This document shows positions 61,200 to 64,000 of a stretch of DNA of 64,000 bases, in pieces. The position numbers were made by a program, and so were the translations under genes. Under the pieces are notes generated by a model, which saw nothing but the letters and a program-made list of their open reading frames with translations, did no database searches and had not been told where the DNA came from. Origin of the DNA: Paenibacillus pectinilyticus (GTDB lineage: Bacteria > Bacillota > Bacilli > Paenibacillales > NBRC-103111); assembly GCF_001700435.1 (NCBI RefSeq), contig NZ_LYPC01000010.1, forward strand, positions 186,001 to 250,000, written 5' to 3'. How positions within the stretch are numbered: position 1 is the stretch's first letter; each line of letters begins with the position of its first letter.

Positions 61200-61365
61200 G
61201 GTTCATCCTCACCCCTTTAGAATGAAAAAGACGCCACACAGATGCCCCTCTTGACCAGACGGTTTCTTGTTAGCGCCAAACTTGATGCTTTATATTTTGA
61301 AAATGATATTATTAGAACGAGCACATTTGTGCCGATTGAGCAGTCTGTTGCATGATCTCAATTGT

Positions 61366-62634
61366 TCACCTAGTCGCATATACCTTCACACAGTCGCCCC
61401 GCTGAAACCCTTGCCCTCCTGCTGGCAGCCAAATCAAGCAATCGGCATCTTTGATCGATACCATGATACTCGACTTATCAATACCAGCTGGTCTGACCCA
61501 TAAGGAACCCTCTTCGACGCGAGTCGTACCTCGTACATAACGGGGATAAGCCGATGGTTTGTCATATGGAACGTCCAGATAGGCTGTATACGCTGCTGGT
61601 TCATCTTTCGGGTTCCCTAACATGGCTTCAATCAGCGGCTTCGCAAACAATTCAAAACCCACGAACGAGGCGCCCGGATTTCCTGACAAGGCCACGAGCA
61701 GTTTACCCTGCCAAACTGCCGCACTCGTCGGTGTGCCTGGACGCATCGCTACTTTATTAAATAACAGCTTTCCGTCGAATCTTCCGAATAGATCTACTAA
61801 AACATCATAATCACCGACAGAGACTCCACCGGAAGTTAAAATGAAATCGACATGCGGGAGCACCTCTTGCAGAGCTGCTTCCACGTGCAGCGGATCATCG
61901 GGGAGAACTGGCATGATCACAGCAGTTCCACCCGCGGCCTCAACCTGCGCGGCCAACATATAGCTGTTGCTGTTACGGATTTTCCCTGGCAGAAGCTCAT
62001 GCTCTACTTGCAATAGCTCTGACCCCGTTGAGAAAATAGCCACTCTCGGCCTTCGATGCACCATGACTTCGGAGTAACCGAAAGTCGCTAAGATCGCGGC
62101 TTCTCCCGGACCGATCAAAGTTCCGCGTTCTATCAGCAGCTCTCCAGAGGCAACTTCACCAGCAATCGGAGTTATATTACTAGCTGCGAGCACATTTTTT
62201 TTGATGCTAACCTTCGCATCCCGCCCTATCTCATCTTGCAGCGAGTCCGTCATCTCCAGCATCACCACAGTATCTGCCCCATCTGGAACAGGTGCTCCTG
62301 TCATAATGCGGGCTGCTGTTCCTGCTTGGATGGATTGCCGTGGCACCGTTCCACTTGGGATTCGTTCTATGACCCGTAAGACAACAGGAGCATGTGGCGT
62401 TGCTTCTCCAATATCCTTAGAGCGAACGGCATAGCCATCAACACCCGACCTTCGAAAATGTGGCACCGCATGATCCGCGTAAATATCTATCGCGAGTCTT
62501 CTTCCGTAGGACGACTGCAAGAGAACAGATTCTGATTCTGTGGGTTCAACATATTCGTAAAGTGTCGCTCGTGCCTCTTCCACGGAGATCACGTTACGGC
62601 CAAACCTAAGCTTCATTTCACTATTCACTTGCAC
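61366..62634 (-). CDS. moeA: Molybdopterin molybdenumtransferase
   Basis: A 422-residue MoeA: VPHFRRSGVDGYAVRSKDI, IMTGAPVPDGADTVVMLE, IFSTGSELLQ, ILTSGGVSVGDYDVL, and LVALSGNPGASFVGFELF, all standard. It inserts molybdate into adenylated molybdopterin. GTG start at 62634, six bases after AGGGAGG. It follows moaA by 17 bp and is co-transcribed with it. Confidence 0.95.
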   Translation of the reverse strand: MQVNSEMKLRFGRNVISVEEARATLYEYVEPTESESVLLQSSYGRRLAIDIYADHAVPHFRRSGVDGYAVRSKDIGEATPHAPVVLRVIERIPSGTVPRQSIQAGTAARIMTGAPVPDGADTVVMLEMTDSLQDEIGRDAKVSIKKNVLAASNITPIAGEVASGELLIERGTLIGPGEAAILATFGYSEVMVHRRPRVAIFSTGSELLQVEHELLPGKIRNSNSYMLAAQVEAAGGTAVIMPVLPDDPLHVEAALQEVLPHVDFILTSGGVSVGDYDVLVDLFGRFDGKLLFNKVAMRPGTPTSAAVWQGKLLVALSGNPGASFVGFELFAKPLIEAMLGNPKDEPAAYTAYLDVPYDKPSAYPRYVRGTTRVEEGSLWVRPAGIDKSSIMVSIKDADCLIWLPAGGQGFQRGDCVKVYATR

Positions 62635-62651
62635 CCCATGCCTCCCTAATG

Positions 62652-63656
62652 CTAGCCGCCAATTTGTGACATTCGGCGATTCGTTGGCGTATGCGACTGT
62701 TCTTCATTCATCAGTGCCTGCGCCATTTCATGATTTTGCGGTTTGATATCCAGCGCACGGAAGAACAAATCTTCGACCGCTGCATCGTCCCCGATATACT
62801 TTCTCACGTTGAATTCATCAGACCAATACAAGCACGGCTTGATATTGCCATCCGCCGTTAGGCGCAGCCGATTACAGGTTTCGCAGAAATGATCACTAAT
62901 CGGATGGATAAGGCCGAAAGAGCCTAACGCGCCTTTGATACGATAATTTTGCGCAGGACCGTTTCCGTACACAGCGTCGGAAGCTGTTGCCTCCCAGCCC
63001 ATTTCCTTGCAGCGATCGAGGACCGTTGTCAGGGAAAGATATCGGCTCTTCCAGTCTTCATCCTGATGACCGATCGGCATATATTCAATAAACCGCACTT
63101 GAATCGGACGATCGATCGTCATTTGCAAAAAGTCAGCGATTTCGTCATCATTGATGCCCTTCATCAGCACCACATTTAGCTTAATTGGTGTAATACCTAC
63201 CCGATAAGCTTCCTCAATAGAAGCTAGCACGCGACGGATATCTCCACCGCGTGTAATCATCGAGAACCGATCCGCTTTCAATGAATCCAAACTAATATTT
63301 ACACGGGTCAACCCTGCCGCCCGAAGCTTTTCCGCTCGTGATGCAAAGTAGATCCCATTTGTCGTCAACGCAATATCTTCTATTCCAGGAATTTGGGATA
63401 GCCTACCAATAAGTTGCTCCAAGTTTTTACGAACCAAGGGCTCCCCGCCGGTTAGTCGCAATTTGCGAACACCAAGGCCAGCTAACACACGGACAATCTC
63501 TGTGATTTCATCAAAAGTTAACAGCTTCTCATCCGGTTCAAATTCCATTCCTTCTTCAGGCATACAATATACACAACGCAAATTACAACGATCCGTCACT
63601 GAGATGCGCAGGTAATCATGCATCCGTCCAAAACGATCCACTAACTGTTTTGGCAT
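62652..63656 (-). CDS. moaA: GTP 3',8-cyclase
   Basis: A 334-residue radical SAM enzyme. The first [4Fe-4S] motif is CNLRCVYCMPEEG, the GTP-site cluster cysteines are FCETCNRLRLTADGNIKPC, and the essential C-terminal GG is present (MSQIGG). It opens molybdenum cofactor synthesis from GTP. It lies between mobA and moeA on the minus strand. Confidence 0.96.
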   Translation of the reverse strand: MPKQLVDRFGRMHDYLRISVTDRCNLRCVYCMPEEGMEFEPDEKLLTFDEITEIVRVLAGLGVRKLRLTGGEPLVRKNLEQLIGRLSQIPGIEDIALTTNGIYFASRAEKLRAAGLTRVNISLDSLKADRFSMITRGGDIRRVLASIEEAYRVGITPIKLNVVLMKGINDDEIADFLQMTIDRPIQVRFIEYMPIGHQDEDWKSRYLSLTTVLDRCKEMGWEATASDAVYGNGPAQNYRIKGALGSFGLIHPISDHFCETCNRLRLTADGNIKPCLYWSDEFNVRKYIGDDAAVEDLFFRALDIKPQNHEMAQALMNEEQSHTPTNRRMSQIGG

Positions 63657-63741
63657 AGGAGTTCACCTTCTCTCTCCGTCCATTATGGCATATTTTCTAA
63701 CAAAATCCTAGATTCTCTAGTACCTTTATCTGGTAAATTAA

Positions 63742-64000
63742 CTATAATGATAGATTATCTAACATGTCTTTATACTCATCTGGCGTATTGATATTCACAG
63801 CAAAATCCGTTCGGATATGTCGCTCCTCGAAAAATGCAGCCTGTGCAGGCTGCCAATCCAAATGGTCAAGCAGCCCCATTAAGCGATAACTCTCTTCCCG
63901 CAGCAGCAATTCGGCCTCGCTCCCCACATCTCTGGCATAAATGCCATGCAGCGGATGCAGACGGCCATTCAACTCGGGAATGATCGCATCCACATTGTTC
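63742..64000 (-). CDS. mobA: Molybdenum cofactor guanylyltransferase (C-terminal part, cut by window edge)
   Basis: The C-terminal 86 residues are in the window and the frame is open through the edge. VDAIIPELNGRLHPLHGIYA is the MobA substrate region, and the end VNINTPDEYKDM matches the family's NTPeD motif. MobA adds GMP to the cofactor. It precedes moaA-moeA with an 85-bp gap, making a molybdenum cofactor cluster. Naming is supported by both motifs and neighbours. Confidence 0.85.
   Translation of the reverse strand, partial: NNVDAIIPELNGRLHPLHGIYARDVGSEAELLLREESYRLMGLLDHLDWQPAQAAFFEERHIRTDFAVNINTPDEYKDMLDNLSL

Noticed and set aside
61200..61365. Cobalamin riboswitch before eutA
   Set aside because: No B12-box-like sequence (GCCACTG type) seen in the gap.

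Overview
The window comes from a spore-forming Paenibacillus-like member of the Bacillota. The evidence is an SspI small acid-soluble spore protein, a YjcZ-type spore peptide, a YheC/D-type ATP-grasp protein, LiaFSR-type envelope sensing, YesM/YesN-type sugar regulation, SLH repeats and strong AGGAGG ribosome-binding sites. Genus assignment is inference from gene content and style.

Left arm (1 to about 11 kb), AT-rich and mobile. A Tn7-like transposition operon on the minus strand runs tnsA-tnsB-tnsC-tniQ. Downstream of it lies a Gabija-like defence pair: an OLD-family ATPase/TOPRIM nuclease overlapping the start of a UvrD-like helicase that is cut by the window edge. A set of degenerate repeats upstream of tnsA ends in a candidate TGT/ACA transposon terminus near 8061. 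Outside that point are an orphan small protein resembling only the C-terminal beta-barrel of a TnsB/Mu-type transposase, a second full-length TniQ, and the 5'-truncated SLH end of an S-layer-anchored protein. This looks like two layers of Tn7-like insertion at one place, or an element with unusual accessory parts.

11-34 kb, a saccharide-utilisation island. It holds a GDSL hydrolase, two GH3 glycosidases, a GH2 glycosidase, a polysaccharide deacetylase-like protein, a GPH-type sugar symporter, an SDR oxidoreductase, MarR, TetR and AraC regulators, and a CUT1 sugar ABC importer (two permeases, lipoprotein binding protein, no ATPase) with its own YesM/YesN two-component system. Five copies of a tandem operator (two AGTC-type half-sites exactly 23 bp apart) sit upstream of the importer permeases, the binding protein, the GH2 gene, the marR region and the symporter gene. 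They suggest one AraC-type response regulator controls the island. Pseudogene scraps show that response regulator-promoter-binding protein cassettes were duplicated and eroded here.

34-41 kb: trmH-like methyltransferase, ktrA-like K+ regulator, sspI, then a LacI-Gfo/Idh-ThuA-Gfo/Idh sugar oxidoreductase operon bordered by 7-bp tandem repeats.

41-57 kb, mostly core genes: a GGDEF(degenerate)-EAL protein, YheC/D, prfC, a metallophosphoesterase, zwf, a GNAT, a MarR-MFS efflux pair with matching operators, lepB-liaR-liaS-liaF and a PspA/LiaH-like gene, and a c-di-AMP (ydaO-type) riboswitch directly abutting the ribosome-binding site of a 3D-domain cell-wall protein.

57-64 kb: a YjcZ-like peptide gene, eutC-eutB-eutA without shell genes, and molybdenum cofactor genes moeA, moaA and mobA (cut by the right edge). 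No rRNA, tRNA or CRISPR array was seen.
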